Positions 21,880 to 34,800 are shown, numbered from the stretch's first letter. The stretch is DNA of 64,000 nucleotides from Adiantum capillus-veneris (GCA_014529385.2 CM043942.1:31150969-31214968), one strand, 5' to 3'. Numbers and translations are program-made. Notes: generated by a model not told the origin, from the sequence alone.

Positions 21880-22943
21880 TGTAAGCTACAATATCACAAG
21901 GGGTGATATAAGTAGTAGCGGATGCGCTAAGCCGGATGCCTCAGATTAATTCACTTGCTTTCACAAAAATAAAGAGTGAAATTTTGGAGTCATTACGTGG
22001 CAAGTGTGCACAAGATCAATCATATGATAAAGTCTAGAGTGCAGTTTTAAGAAGGGATCCCTCACACTCACATGTCTCTTCATGGCCAGATCTACATGTT
22101 TCTGTACGTGCAGATAAAAACTCCAATACATAGAGCTCCACCCCTACTCGGACGAGCTTAAGCGATGGAAGAAATTTTCCATTGACAATGGCTACTTACT
22201 CCACAAGGGTAGAGTATGTGTGACAAAGGAATCAGAAACTAAGTACCAAATATTATTTGAGTGTCACGATAGTCCAAGTGCTGGTCATCTAGGTATTTGT
22301 AAGACATAGGGTCTTAGTTTGACGGTAATTTTATTGGCCAGGCTTACATCATGATGTTCAAGAGTACGCACTAAACTACCGATAGTGCCAAGTTAATAAG
22401 GAAGAACGCCTCAAGGTAGGTGGCCTTTAACATCCTTTAGAGATTCCACAAGGTAAGTGGGAGAGTATCTCTATGGATTTTGTAGTAGGAATACCTAATA
22501 CAAATCATGGCCATGATGCCATATGGGTAATTGTAGACCATTTAATAAAGATGTGTTGATTCATTCACACTAAGACTACGATAAAGACACCCAAATTAGC
22601 ACGGATATCTATAGAATATATATATAGACTTTATGGTCTTCCCGCTAGTATCATTAGTAACATGATTGAAAGTTTTATAATCACGTCTGGAGAATTGTGT
22701 TCCACAAGTTGAAAAATACACTTAATCTTAGTATGGTGGATCATCCACAAACAGACGGTCCAACCAAAAGGGTCAATCGAGTGCTAGAGGATATGCTACG
22801 AGCGTACGTTAGCAAGAAGTAAACCAATTGGGAAGACTACTTGAATTTATTGGAATTTTCTTATAATAGTTCAAAGCATGTGACTACAGGTATTAGTCCA
22901 TTTATGCTTTGATATGGTTTTAAACCTAGATCACCCATTACGT
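21880..22943 (+). pseudogene. Integrase of element C, N-terminal and core part
   Basis: The zinc-binding part is seen as CHDSPSAGHLGICKT (about 22260-22305). The core starts at SMDFVVGIPNTNHGHDAIWVIVDHLIKM (about 22470), followed by YIYRLYGLPASIIS. Many stops. The frame runs into the copia-3 insertion at 22943 and resumes at 27100. Confidence 0.8.
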
Positions 22944-23687
22944 TGTTAAGTATGGAGCCTGATTTACCCTTGTAATTTTCTGTGGTGAAAGCGCACATTT
23001 GTAAACCCCCATAATGAGGTGAAGCCATCGTGCGTGAAGGGAAATCACTCACTGGAAACCAAAATTTTCACGGCCAAAAATCAGGGGCAACTTTAGGGGC
23101 CTTGAGACTTTTTTTCCCCTCGCCAGAATATTATGGCCGGACGGCGGCCGGAAAGTGGTCGGAAAACAACCGTCGGTTGGCCGGTGGTCGGTAGTCATTG
23201 GCCGGTGGCTGGTGGTCGGAAGTCAATGGCCGGTGGCCGGTGGCCGAATTCAAAAGGGACTTGTCTTCTGAAGGGCGGCCACACATGGGCGGATTGGAGG
23301 GTCTGACTTGGACTTATCTACACAAGGGCGGTTACACATGGCTGCCTCTCATGAGAGAGGGCAGCCCTTTTGGCCTATAAAAGGAGGCCATTTCTACACA
23401 CATTTCATAGAGTGTGAAGTTGATACAACAAGGTGAGTGTGAGGTGGTGAGATGAAGCAAGGCGGGAGCTCCATTAAGGGTATAATCCCTTTTTAAAATA
23501 CTTCTTGTTTAGAAGTACTAAAGCCATTGAGTGCTGCTTTCCCGTGGACATAGCCCACATTGGGTGAACCACGTATATCGTGTGCACTCTCTCTCTCTCT
23601 ACTCTATAATCTCGTGTATGTAAATCTATCTATCTCCATTAAGTAATCTACTCAATTATCTATTTAGCTACGTCTTATTTCCTAACA
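22944..23687 (+). repeat. 5' LTR of copia-3
   Basis: TGTTAAGTATGGAGCC...TTTCCTAACA, 744 bp, paired with 26367-27099. It contains a GC-rich tandem stretch of GGCCGGTGG-type units (about 23134-23250), a TATA box in GGCCTATAAAAGGAGG (about 23372) and a small CT tract near 23587. The flanking bases TACGT (left) and TACGG (after the 3' LTR) are probably the 5-bp target duplication with one change. Confidence 0.95.
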
Positions 23688-23689
23688 AC

Positions 23690-23910
23690 TGGTATCAGAG
23701 CAAGGTTTGCTCGTAGCTAAATTATCTCAAGGAAAGGATTCCTTGAATTGAGTGGGAGTTATGGCGGAGGAAGGGAAGCTCAAGATTGAGAAGTTTCTAA
23801 CAACTGGTATCAAAGCAAGGTTTGCTCGTAGCTAAATTATCTCAAGGAAAGGATTCCTTGAATTGAGTGGGAGTTATGGCAGAGGAAGGGAAGCTCAAGA
23901 TTGAGAAGTT
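23690..23910 (+). repeat. Tandem duplication covering primer site and gag start of copia-3
   Basis: CTAACAACTGGTATCAGAGCAAGGTTTGC...GGGAAGCTCAAGATTGAGAAGTT occurs at about 23682-23796 and again, directly joined, at about 23798-23912. The first primer site (TGGTATCAGAGC at 23690) is perfect. The second reads TGGTATCAAAGC. The full gag runs from the second ATG near 23876. Confidence 0.9.
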
Positions 23911-24424
23911 CAACGGCAAAAACTACCAACATTGGAAGATGCAGATTGAAGAATATCTCTACCAGAAGGACCTCTATTTGCCACTAGGCGGTCTTGCAAA
24001 GAAGCCCGCAATGATGGCAGATGAAGCATGGATTGTCCTTGATCGAAAGGCACTGGGAACAATCCGGTTAAGCTTAGCGTCAACGGTGGCCTTCAATGTT
24101 TCGGAGATGAAAACCACAGAGGACTTGATGAAGTCACTTGACGACTTCTACAAGAAACCATCAGCATCCAATAAGGTATTTCTTATGAAGCGCTTGTTCA
24201 ATCTAAAGATGGCAGAGAATGGTTCAGTTGTAGAACACCTAAATGAATTTAACACAAACATAAGTCAAATTCGATCGGTGAAAATCAATTCCGATGACGA
24301 AGTGCAAGCTCTCCTTATACTATCATCTCTACCGGATAGTTGGGACATCCTTGTGATGGCTGTAAGTAATTCTATCTCTGGTACAAATACTCTTAAGTTT
24401 GATGATATGTGGGTGTTCTCCTAA
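23876..24424 (+). CDS. gag N-terminal part of copia-3
   Basis: MAEEGKLKIEKFNGKNYQHWKMQIEEYL is the typical copia Gag opening (F-x-G-x-NY-x-x-W). It is followed by LASTVAFNVSEMKTTEDLMKSLDDFY, NKVFLMKRLFNLKMAENGSVVEHLNEFN and LLILSSLPDSWD (Gag-polypeptide of LTR copia type). It ends in a stop near 24422; the zinc knuckle lies in the next frame, so gag and pol are separated by a shift. An ATG nine bases upstream is a poorer match to the family start. Confidence 0.85.
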   Translation: MAEEGKLKIEKFNGKNYQHWKMQIEEYLYQKDLYLPLGGLAKKPAMMADEAWIVLDRKALGTIRLSLASTVAFNVSEMKTTEDLMKSLDDFYKKPSASNKVFLMKRLFNLKMAENGSVVEHLNEFNTNISQIRSVKINSDDEVQALLILSSLPDSWDILVMAVSNSISGTNTLKFDDMWVFS

Positions 24425-24477
24425 GCGAGGAAATGCGAAGGAGAAGCACATGAGAATTATCAAGTGCTGCACTATCA

Positions 24478-25425
24478 GTGGAAACAAGAGGAAGGCCTAA
24501 GAAAAGGTTCAAAAACCAAAAGGGTCGTGATTGCTCAAGACGGAGCAAATCACGCACAAAGTCAGTTCTTGAATGTTGGAACTGCGGCAAGAAGGGCCAC
24601 GTCGAGAAGGATTGCTGGTCCAAGAAGAAGAAGGAGACTGAGTCTCAAGACAACAAGCAAACATCGGAGGCCAATGTGGTAGGTAAAGTAGAGCAAGATG
24701 CTCTAATTCTCTCATTAGACAATGTGTCTAATTCCTGGATAGTAGATTCCGGGGCTTCATTCCATGAGACACCACACAAGCAACATTTCCAAGATTACAC
24801 CAAGGGTAATTTTGGGTATGTATACTTGGGAGATGATGAAGCTTGTGAGATTGTCGGTAAAGGTACAGTTTCTTTCAAAACTGCTAACGGAAATGAATGG
24901 AAGCTTAAAGATGTTAGGCATGTTCCTTCTCTTCGCAAAAATTTGATCTCTACAGGACAATTGGACGATGAAGGTCACAACATTGTATTCGGAAACAAAC
25001 GGTGGAATATCTCAAAGGGATCTTTGGTGGTTGCCAAAGGAGAAAAGGTCGGTACACTTTACTTGTGTACTGTTAGCACACAACCTTCAGCTTGTGCAAC
25101 AACTACAAAAGTTGATAGTGTGGTGTGGCACTACCGGCTTGAGCATATGAGTGCCAAAGGAATGCAAATCCTTCAAACAAAGAAGCTTCTACCAGGTTTG
25201 AAAGAAGTGGACTTAGAGTTCTGTGAAGATTGTGTTTATGGTAAACAAAAGAGGGTGAAATTTCAAAAATCAGAAAATGAAAGAAAAAATAAAAAACTTG
25301 AGTTGGTTCATTCTGATGTTTGGGGTCCTGCAAGTACACCATCACTTGGTGGCTCATTGTACTATGTAACATTCATAGACCATGCGACTAGAAAAACATG
25401 GGTGGAAAGACGTTGTGGAGAATGA
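24478..25425 (+). pseudogene. Knuckle, protease, pre-integrase and partial integrase of copia-3
   Basis: CWNCGKKGHVEKDC is a full CCHC knuckle. WIVDSGASFHETP is the protease site. VWHYRLEHMSAKGM...FCEDCVYGKQKRVKF is the pre-integrase/HHCC segment, although the first G of the usual LGH is changed to EH. Integrase starts LELVHSDVWGPAS...[15 protein letters not shown] and then breaks. A fragment [16 protein letters not shown] (about 25439-25486, another frame) keeps the second catalytic Asp. The rest of integrase and the RT catalytic region are deleted. Confidence 0.85.
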
Positions 25426-25514
25426 AACAGGTACCAAGGTTAAATGCCTCAGATCCGACAATGGAGGTGAATATTGCAGCCAAGCTTTTGAAAGCTTTTG
25501 TGCTAGCAATGGCA

Positions 25515-26306
25515 TTCGGAGGCAAAGGTACTAGAATGGTTTACAATGCAAAATGCAAAAATAGTTCTACACCTTTGGCTGGTCACTTTAAACTAACCAA
25601 GGATATGTGTCCAAAGACACAAGAGGAGATAGCCTATATGTCTAAAGTTCCATATGCTGCAGCGGTAGGTTCTCTTATGTATGCTATGGTCTGGACAAGG
25701 CCATACATTGCACATGCAGTGGGAGTTGTAAGTAGGTTCATGGACAACCCAGGTAAAGAGCACTGGTAAGCTGTGAAGTGGATACTTAGGTATCTAAAAG
25801 GGACAACAACAAATGCTCTGTATTTTGGAGGAACTGATATTTTTCTACAAGGGTATGCTGATGCAGATATGGTAGGTGACAAAGATACTCGAAGAAGCAC
25901 TACTGGCTATGTGTTCACGGTTGGAGGCACAGCAGTAAGCTGGGCTTCAAAGCTACAGAGAGTGGTCTCACTTTCTACCATGGAAGCAGAGTATGTAGCA
26001 ATGACGGAGGCAAGTAAAGAAATTTTGTGGCTTCACAGATTCTTAGAAGAGCTTGGATTCAAACAAGACAATTGTGTCTTGTACAGTGATAGACAAAGCG
26101 CTATCCATCTTGAGAAGAACTCAGCCTTTCATTCAAGGACAAGGCACATTGAGGTGAGATATCACTTCATACGCACTCTTTTGGAAGAGGGACATTTAAA
26201 GCTAGGAAAGGTGCATACAAGTGAAAATCCTGCAGACATGTTTACAAAGGTGGTCAAGAAGGAGAAGTTGAGCTTTTGCTCATCTTCAATCAGCATTCAA
26301 GGATAA
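25515..26306 (+). pseudogene. RT tail and RNase H of copia-3
   Basis: Begins within the RT thumb/connection (VPYAAAVGSLMYAMVWTRPYIAHAVGVVSRFM), has one stop near 25769 (HW*AVKWILRYLKG), then a well-kept RNase H: GYADADMVGDKDTRRSTTGYVF, STMEAEYVAMTEASKEILWL and YSDRQSAIHLEKN, with the ENPADMFTK end motif. No YVDD motif is present, which shows the RT core is lost. Confidence 0.85.
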
Positions 26307-26366
26307 GAAGCCAGGACGGAAATCAGTCACAGGTTTGGTTTGGAGATCAGTCTCCAAGTGGGAGAT

Positions 26367-27099
26367 TGTTAAGTATGGAGCCTGATTTACCCTTGTAATT
26401 TTTTGTGGTAAAAGCGCACATTTGTAAGGCCCCCATTATGAGGCGAAGCAATCACTCACCGGAAACCAAAATTTTCAAGGCCAAAAATCAGGGGCAACTT
26501 TAGGGGCCTCGGGGGCGGAAGCCCTTGAGACTTTTTTTTCCCCTCGTTGGAATATTCCTTTTCGCCGGAATATTATGGCCGGACGGCGGTCGGGAAAACA
26601 ACTGTCGGTTGGCCGGTGGTCAAAAGTCAATGGCCGGTGGCCGGTGGCCAAATTCAAAAGTGGACTTGTCTTCTCAAGGGCGGCCACACATGGGCGGATT
26701 GGAGGGTCCGACTTGGATATATCTACACAAGGGCGGCTACACATGGCTGCCTCTCATGAGAGAGGGCAACCCTTTTGGCCTATAAAAGGAGGCCATTTCT
26801 ACACACATTTCATAGAGTGTGAAGTTGATGCAACAAGGTGAGTGTGAGGTGGTGAGATGAAGCAAGGCGGGAGCTCCATTAAGGGTATAATCCCTTTGTA
26901 AACCACTTCTTGTTTAGAAGTACTAAAGCCATTGAGTGGCTGCTTTCCCATGGACGTAGCCCACATTGGGTGAACCATGTATATCGTGTGTACTCTCTCT
27001 CTCTCTCTCTCTACTCTATAATCTCGTGTATGTAAATCTATCTCTCTCCATTAAGTAATCTACTCAATTATCTATTTAGCTACGTATTATTTCCTAACA
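26367..27099 (+). repeat. 3' LTR of copia-3
   Basis: 733 bp, same ends as the 5' LTR (TGTTAAG...CCTAACA) with scattered substitutions and small indels, for example a CGGGGGCGGAAGCC stretch absent from the left copy. TATA box at about 26779. The GGCCGGTGG units are at 26576-26650, fewer than in the left LTR. Confidence 0.95.
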
Positions 27100-27694
27100 T
27101 ACGGTGGGGTTGGCTACGGAGAAGATACAAACAGTGAAGGATTTTCTCCAAGACTATTTTGATATGCTTCGAGTTTCTTGACATAATATTAAGCAAGCTC
27201 AAGATCAATATAAGAAGTACGTAGATGAGCATAGCCATCTTGCTACTTTCCAAGAAGGAAACAAGGTTTTCCTCAAGGTTTCGAAGCATTCAAAAAGTCT
27301 AAAGATGGTAAAAGCTACTAAATTTTCACCATAATATTGTGGACCATTTACCGTTCTCAAACGTCAAGGTCAAGTGGCATATAAGCTAGCTATTCCCGAG
27401 CACTCATGAGTTCATCCTGCTTTTCATGCTAGCCATTTACGAAAACACCTAGGACAAAATGATAATGTTATTGACACAAGTGTGCTAGTTGACATTATAG
27501 AACTGCCAAGCATCCCTCATGAACAAAAGAAGATTTTGGATTCTCATGAGATTTGCACCAAACATCATGTCAGATGATAAGTGTTGGTAAAATGGCTAAA
27601 TAGACCTAAAGAAGGTTCTACATGGGAGAATGTATCCACACTTAAGAAACTTTTTTGTACGTTTGTTTTCGAGGACGAAAATGATTCTCCAGGA
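27100..27694 (+). pseudogene. Integrase C-terminus and chromodomain-like tail of element C
   Basis: Continues element C after copia-3. Decayed integrase C-terminal text (GNKVFLKVSKHSKSLK-like in one frame) leads to SHEICTKHHVR..VLVKWLNRPKEGSTWENVSTLKK and FEDENDSPGG. The LVKW-x(8)-TWE pattern is that of a chromodomain fused to integrase, which in chromoviruses guides insertion to particular chromatin. Two stops lie just before VLVKW. Confidence 0.7.
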
Positions 27695-27719
27695 GGGGGG
27701 GGGGGGGGGGGGGGGGGGG
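27695..27719 (+). other. Poly-G tract serving as polypurine tract of element C
   Basis: About 25 uninterrupted G residues follow the end of pol and precede the 3' LTR start TAATGTAAGGACACGG. Position and purine content fit a polypurine tract that has expanded by slippage; it is also a strong G-quadruplex candidate. Confidence 0.75.
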
Positions 27720-27723
27720 TAAT

Positions 27724-27846
27724 GTAAGGACACGGGTCCTACAGGCAAGGCCACCGACATGATCAAAAAATATGTACTCTAAGGGGAGGCTATAAGATAG
27801 CATGGTTGGGTGGAGACTAGCACACGACATTACTCTCCTCCTTTCA
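27724..27846 (+). repeat. Truncated 3' LTR of element C
   Basis: Matches 17806-17931 and then stops at CCTCCTTTCACC. The next bases TGTCTTCATATGC start a different LTR-like block (27847-28203), so the other element probably inserted into or recombined with this LTR. Confidence 0.75.
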
Positions 27847-28203
27847 CCTGTCTTCATATGCATTTTCTACACCAAGTGATAATAAGTGGGATATAGGGTC
27901 AGAGTTGATAGGGTAGTAACCTCTTGGTAAGTAGAGGATTCCATGTGAGTTTTGAGGTGATTCGAGGAATTTTGGTCTTGGTTTTGGTAGTGTGAGCGTT
28001 GTAGGCTGTATTGCAGTCACAACCACATAGGGTGTCTGGGTAATTCTGTGAGTAGCGATTGTCTTAGAGGGTTGAGTAAGTGATTGACAACCATATGTTT
28101 GCTTCCACGTGAATGCGGGTCAAGCTACCTTCTTGGCCAAAATTTTGGTATGTTGGTTTAGTTCTTGCTATGCTAGTGTCTTCTTGTGGAATATTCGCCA
28201 ACA
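27847..28203 (+). repeat. LTR-like block at the start of element E2
   Basis: Begins TGTCTTCATATGC and ends ...TTCGCCAACA, one base before a primer-site-like TGGCACCATTTCCGTGGA (28205-28222). TG...CA ends and the adjacent primer site argue for a 357-bp 5' LTR. I did not find its partner downstream, so it could be a truncated LTR. Confidence 0.55.
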
Positions 28204-28204
28204 T

Positions 28205-28222
28205 TGGCACCATTTCCGTGGA
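28205..28222 (+). other. Primer binding site of element E2
   Basis: TGGCACCATTTCCGTGGA, one base after the LTR-like end CAACA. It shares the TGGCRCC opening and a late GGA with the sites at 12657 (minus) and 51818. Confidence 0.65.
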
Positions 28223-29625
28223 CGAGAGCCCTAGCTAGGTGACCTTAGACTAGTCCTACAAGGGAGAAGGCCCTCTGGTTTGCTAGAGTGTTGTTATTTT
28301 ATTCTAGGTAGGATATGGGAATCGGACTCTTGAGGTCTAGGAGAGGTGCTAGGGAGCATGTGACTCGCTTGGATTTTTTGCCATAGGTAGTATTAGTTGT
28401 GTTTTATTGTTGATGGTGTGTGATTTATTTGTGAGGTGATAAAAGTAATAGCTATTCCGTGTGAGACAGTGAAGCGTTTTTCTAATCATAAATGAAACAC
28501 CCCATATGATGTGTAGGAGTAGTTGTAGAAAGGACATGTTGATTATGATCTAGAGCTATTCATCACAAATTTATTTTCTTGTATACTTGTTTACGTTTAA
28601 AATCATAGAAAAGTTTGATTTCTAGCGGAAAAATGCAACAAACAAGCTTTTGGGGATATTTGTGCATGAATGAATGATGTAAAGTGTATAATAAGACATA
28701 TACAAGAAATCTGTTGAGAAAATTTGCAATTCTACAATTGTGGACTTCATACGTCTATGATGTCCTAAGGGCTAGCAGAGGTCCAAGCTTGACAAAATAG
28801 ATTGCACCAGAGTGTTCAAAAGGGGGGAATTTACCCTAAGTACACATTGAGACTTAAGTTTTGACCAACACTTAGTACCCAAAAGACAAAAGATAGAGTG
28901 TCAAAATCAAAAAAAGGGAAACTTGTAATTCTAAGCATGTCTTTGGATGAAAATTGGTAGAATTTCTTGAAGACCGGTGTTGGATAATTTAGGATGCTTG
29001 TGGATAAGATCAGGAAAAAAATCCATTAGCAGACATCATACACGTATGATGTCTGAAGGGTGAATCTGGAATCCAAACTGAACTTTTGACTTTATACTTA
29101 TATTCTGCATGTTTTGTTGAGCACATACACCAATTCTCATTTCATTTGGACATATAGATTGGGTATTAGGAGAATTTTACTATTTCTAGGAACTTCCTTG
29201 GTAGATAGTGGTTAATTTGTGCAAATTTGACTTCAAAAATTTTGTTGTGAGCACATCAGCATGCTGTACACATCAAGGGCACCTGGGGTAGGAACATAGC
29301 TTCAATCTGACCATCTATAGACATCATATGTGTATGATGTCTTAGAGGCCAGATTTGGGGTCAAAGGACACATTTGATTACACCTTGTGATCTAGAGAAT
29401 TTAGGAAGCAAATAGGCAAAACTCCACTGAATTTGAAGCATTTTTGGGACTTGTAAAGGCCAAGAGATGGATCTAGGTAAAGTGAATGCTTGAATTGATC
29501 ATATCTAACACAAAAAGTGTTGAAATTGAGTTTAGAAAGTTGTTGTGAGTTTCTTGTGTGGAGTGACACCTCTGGAGTGAGTCTCACCTCATTTTGACCA
29601 TCTGGACATCACATGCGTATGAAGT
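28223..29625 (+). repeat. Leader of E2 with palindrome array P2 (left part)
   Basis: Palindromes of the ACATCATACGCGTATGATGT type at 28744-28763, 29033-29052, 29321-29340 and 29606-29625, spaced 289, 288 and 285 bp. Each is flanked by weakly similar text (GATGTCT..GAGG after the motif). Units between them are strongly diverged, whereas the palindrome is kept. No ORF of note. Confidence 0.85.
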
Positions 29626-31563
<1,938 letters not shown>

Positions 31564-31574
31564 CTAAATGAGTT

Positions 31575-32500
31575 CGGAGAAACTAAATGGACCAAGGTTG
31601 AGAGTAAGAAGAAGTACAGAGAGCTCAAGAAAACTCCAAGGGAAGTGTGGACAACAGAAATACAGAGTGGTGAAGAAGAGGGCAAGAAAAATGACGACAA
31701 AATGAGTGTGCCTTCCCCCTATAGAATATTCACTATCCAAGATAGAAAGGTAGTGATGACACAACCCATACAAGAGCCAAAGGACATGGAGTCATATGAT
31801 GGGCCAGAGGATGCAAAGAAGATAGACTTGGCATAGCTAGGAAAAGAGCCAAGGCGGATATATATAGCAATCAATTTGAGTACGGAAGAAGAAGAGAAGC
31901 TCATAAGTCTTCTCAAGGAGTATAAGGACATGTTTTCTTGGTCATATAAAGACATAAAAGGAGTAGATCCGACAATATGCCATCACAAGATCTCATAAAA
32001 CCCAATGCAAAGCCTAGTCAACAGAGATCGTACACATATAAAGATACATTTTTTAAGCGCATCAAGGAAGAGATTGATAAACTGAAGTAAGATGAGTTCA
32101 TCTATGAGATAGGACACATCAACTGGGTATCCCCAATTGTGGTAGTGCCTAAAAGAATGGTAAACTTTGAGTGTGTGTTAATAAGGATAATTATCCCTTA
32201 CCTATCATTGACCATGTTCTCAAACAAGTGGCAGACAAGTGGGAACATTCCTTCTTAGATGGATTCTCTAGCTACAACCAGCTTGCAATTGCACCTAAAG
32301 ATCAATATAAGACAACATTTGCCACAGAATGGGGTATATATGCGTATAGAGTCATGCCCTTTCGATTGACTAATGCTTCAACAACATTCTAGAGATTAAT
32401 GGCACATGAATTTAAAGAATACTTGAGGATATTTTTGGAAATTTATATGGATGATTTATGTGTACACTGTTTTTTGAGGGATAAACATACAAACACCTTA
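31575..32500 (+). pseudogene. Reverse transcriptase of E2
   Basis: N-terminal part INLSTEEEEKLISLLKEYKDMFSWSYKDIKGVDPTICHHKI, then a decayed stretch with several stops (about 31998-32165), then VCVNKDNYPLPIIDHVLKQV, FLDGFSSYNQLAI, TTFATEWGIYAYRVMPFRLTNASTTF and the catalytic YMDDLCVH (about 32444). This is a classical Ty3/gypsy RT palm; the order RT-RNase H-integrase follows. Point stops and at least one shift inactivate it. Confidence 0.85.
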
Positions 32501-33378
32501 GAAAAGTATTCGAGAAGCGTAGAACGTATATGATCTATCTTAACCCAAAAAAGTGTGCACTCATGGTGAGGAAAGTTAGAATACTCGCACATTTCATCTC
32601 AGAAGACGACATATCTACGGGTTTGGATAAGATAAAAGTGATTGTAGAGATGCCTAGACCAAACAATGCAAAGTAGGTGCAATGCTTTATGAGATACTGT
32701 AGCTATTACAGGAGGTTCATACACATGTATGCATTTATTGCTCAACCCATGTATACACTTAAAGTAGTCTTTGAATGGACGGAGGAGTGTGAGGATTCAT
32801 TTCAAAAGTTGAAGAGAGCACTCATATCCACTCCAGTATTAAAAGCACTAGATTGGGAAAAGATTTTTCATGTTTTTATTGATGCTTCAACATTTGCTAT
32901 AGGATGCATCTTGGCTCAACCAAGAGAAGGAAATATGGACTTCCTAGTATGTTATGCTAGCAGAAGGCTTAATTGTGCTGAAAAGAACTACACACACATT
33001 GAGAGAGAAGGGCTAGGGATGATATATGCTGTTTAGAAATTTTGGCATTATCTCCTTGCAAACCAGTTTGTGTTTTTCACTCATCATCAAGCCCTCTTAT
33101 ACCTTGTACACAAACCATGCAATATCGAATACAATGAGCAATGGTTTATCATATTGTTGGAGTTTGATTTTACAATAGTGGTTAAAGAGGGGAAGATACA
33201 TCTTCGAGCAGATCATCTTTCCAGATTTCCAAATGGAGAAGCTCCAAAAGGCGTAGACGATGACATCCCTGATGCATATCTTTTCAATGTTGAAATGGTA
33301 CCCAAGTGGTCTCAGGAGATCGTTAGTTTATTGTCCTATAGAGGAGAGTTCAATGGGATTGAGCAAGAGTTTAAATGA
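32501..33378 (+). pseudogene. RNase H of E2
   Basis: YRRFIHMYAFIAQPMYTL and FEWTEECEDSFQKLKRALISTPVL form the RT connection. FHVFIDASTFAIGCILAQPREG, FLVCYASRRLNCAEKNYTHIEREGLGMIYAV is the RNase H core with its first Asp and Glu. After one stop near 33037 it continues HYLLANQFVFFTHHQALLYL...GKIHLRADHLSRFPNGEAP, the usual RNase H end with ADHLSR. Confidence 0.85.
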
Positions 33379-34499
33379 TAGACGGTTTGGAAATCCTAGA
33401 ATTTTCAATTAATTGGCGGACGCTTGTACCATTTAGGCTCAGCCAACATTATACGAGTATGCATAAGTCTCGACGAGTATGATTGTTATCTTTTAGAAGC
33501 CCATGTTTAGGACTTGGCATTCCATTGATCACAAACAAAAACATATCAATGCCTTAAAATGTAAGGAGATTATTTGCCAAATATGTAGGCTGATGTTCAT
33601 GAGTATGCTACTAACTATACCACATGCAAATCTACACCACTAGTAAATTATGCAATGCTGTTTTAGGTGACAATTGCACCAAAATGGAGTCAATATATAA
33701 TTGACTGCCTAACAACGAGAATGTTTCTTGAAATTACCTCTAGAGCACGTCAAAGAGCTCTAGAAGGATAGGATAGAGACTTCACATTGATTGAAAATCA
33801 GCTCTATAAGAGAGGAAAGAATAATCAACTCAGGATATGTGCAACAAAAAGCACGTATTTTCCAATCTTAGAGCAGGCATATGGAGGAATAATTAGAGGC
33901 CATTTCTCAGGGGATAAGACATCAAAAATTTCCTTAGCCATAGGAATATAGCGGCCTACATTACATATGGACGTTGAAGAATATGTTAAAAGATGTGATG
34001 CTTGTCAGCAGCGTACCAAAGTGCCAATAAAGAGGGATGAAATGCCTCTAAGGCCTATGATGGGAGCTAGAGCTTTTGCCTAAACTTTGTAGGTCCAATC
34101 TCACCACCCACTTACAGGACTCATGCCCAATATATCATTGTTGCCACAGACTATCTCACTAAATGGGTTGAAGCTAAAGCCACACAAAAAGCGGATGCAA
34201 AGACCACTGCATAATTTCTCTATGAACATGTCTTTGTTAGATATGGTCTACCAATAGAACTTAATGTGGCACACATTTCATTAATGAAGTTATTGAAAAT
34301 CTTCTAGATGAATTCATGGTAACTCATAAGAAGTCTGTTCCATACCATTTACAGACAAATAGGCAGACTAAAGCTACAAATAAAACATTGTGCACTGTAA
34401 TGACTAAAATAGTATCTGATTCAAGGACCAATTGGGATCAAAAGTTGCACTCTACATTGTGGGCTTATAGGGTAGCTTATAAAAGATCTATTGGGGAAA
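33379..34499 (+). pseudogene. Integrase of E2, N-terminal and core part
   Basis: Zinc-binding region: GHFSGDKTS...MDVEEYVKRCDACQQRTKVP (H and C-x2-C kept). Core remnants near 34070-34260. PYHLQTNRQTKATNKTLCTVM and NWDQKLHSTLWAYRVAYKRSIG are the well-known integrase segments with the catalytic-Glu region altered (QTK-AT for the usual Q-x-E region). The frame is cut after SIG by copia-2 and resumes at 39425. Confidence 0.8.
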
Positions 34500-34800
34500 T
34501 GCTACACTCACGTGGCCCTTGGGTAGTTTTGATGTGAACCGTTTCCCTATACACGGGTATTTTTTACCCTAGTGCTCGCTAGAGGTTTTTTCCCCGTGTA
34601 ACCACATATACACACTATACGCATGTGTGGTGGTACGTTTTACTTAGGGAGACTCGTATCTTTCTCTCATACTCACACTTGAACTCTTCATAACAAAGTG
34701 AGGGAGCTTCAAGCTATCAAGCTTCTTACTGTGTGTGTGTGCATCTACAGGTGTGTGTGTGCGCATCTATAGCTTCCCTCACTTGTTTCTTCACCCAACA
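34500..34800 (+). repeat. 5' LTR of copia-2
   Basis: TGCTACACTCACGTGG...CTTCACCCAACA, 301 bp, paired with 39118-39424. Flanking bases GGAAA (left) and GGAAC (right) are the likely 5-bp target duplication with one change. Confidence 0.95.

Larger units (their letters stand above)
22944..27099 (+). mobile_element. Copia-3: internally deleted Ty1/copia inside element C integrase
   Basis: Two LTRs (22944-23687 and 26367-27099), an initiator-Met primer site, gag, a partial pol and a polypurine tract AAGTGGGAGAT before the 3' LTR. Pol keeps protease, pre-integrase and RNase H, but most of integrase and the catalytic RT region are missing, so the copy could not replicate itself. Domain order (integrase before RT) is that of copia. 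The protein style resembles the Tnt1/Tork group, a tentative placement. Confidence 0.95.
17806..27848 (+). mobile_element. Element C: Ty3/gypsy with chromodomain-like tail, split by copia-3
   Basis: Order on the plus strand: LTR, gag with CCHC knuckle, protease, RT, RNase H, integrase, chromodomain-like C-terminus, poly-G polypurine tract, LTR start. This is the chromovirus order. Copia-3 (22944-27099) interrupts the integrase. The 3' LTR matches the 5' LTR for only about 125 bp (from 27724) and then stops. Every domain carries stops or shifts, so the copy is old and inactive. Confidence 0.85.

Noticed and set aside
26475-26841. Short ORFs in the copia-3 3' LTR, with similar ones near 23198
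   Set aside because: They arise from GGCCGGTGG repeats inside the LTR and occur in several frames.
31645-31836. A host gene start before E2 RT
   Set aside because: The frame flows into the RT N-terminal text (YIAINLSTEEEEKL), so it is E2 pol.
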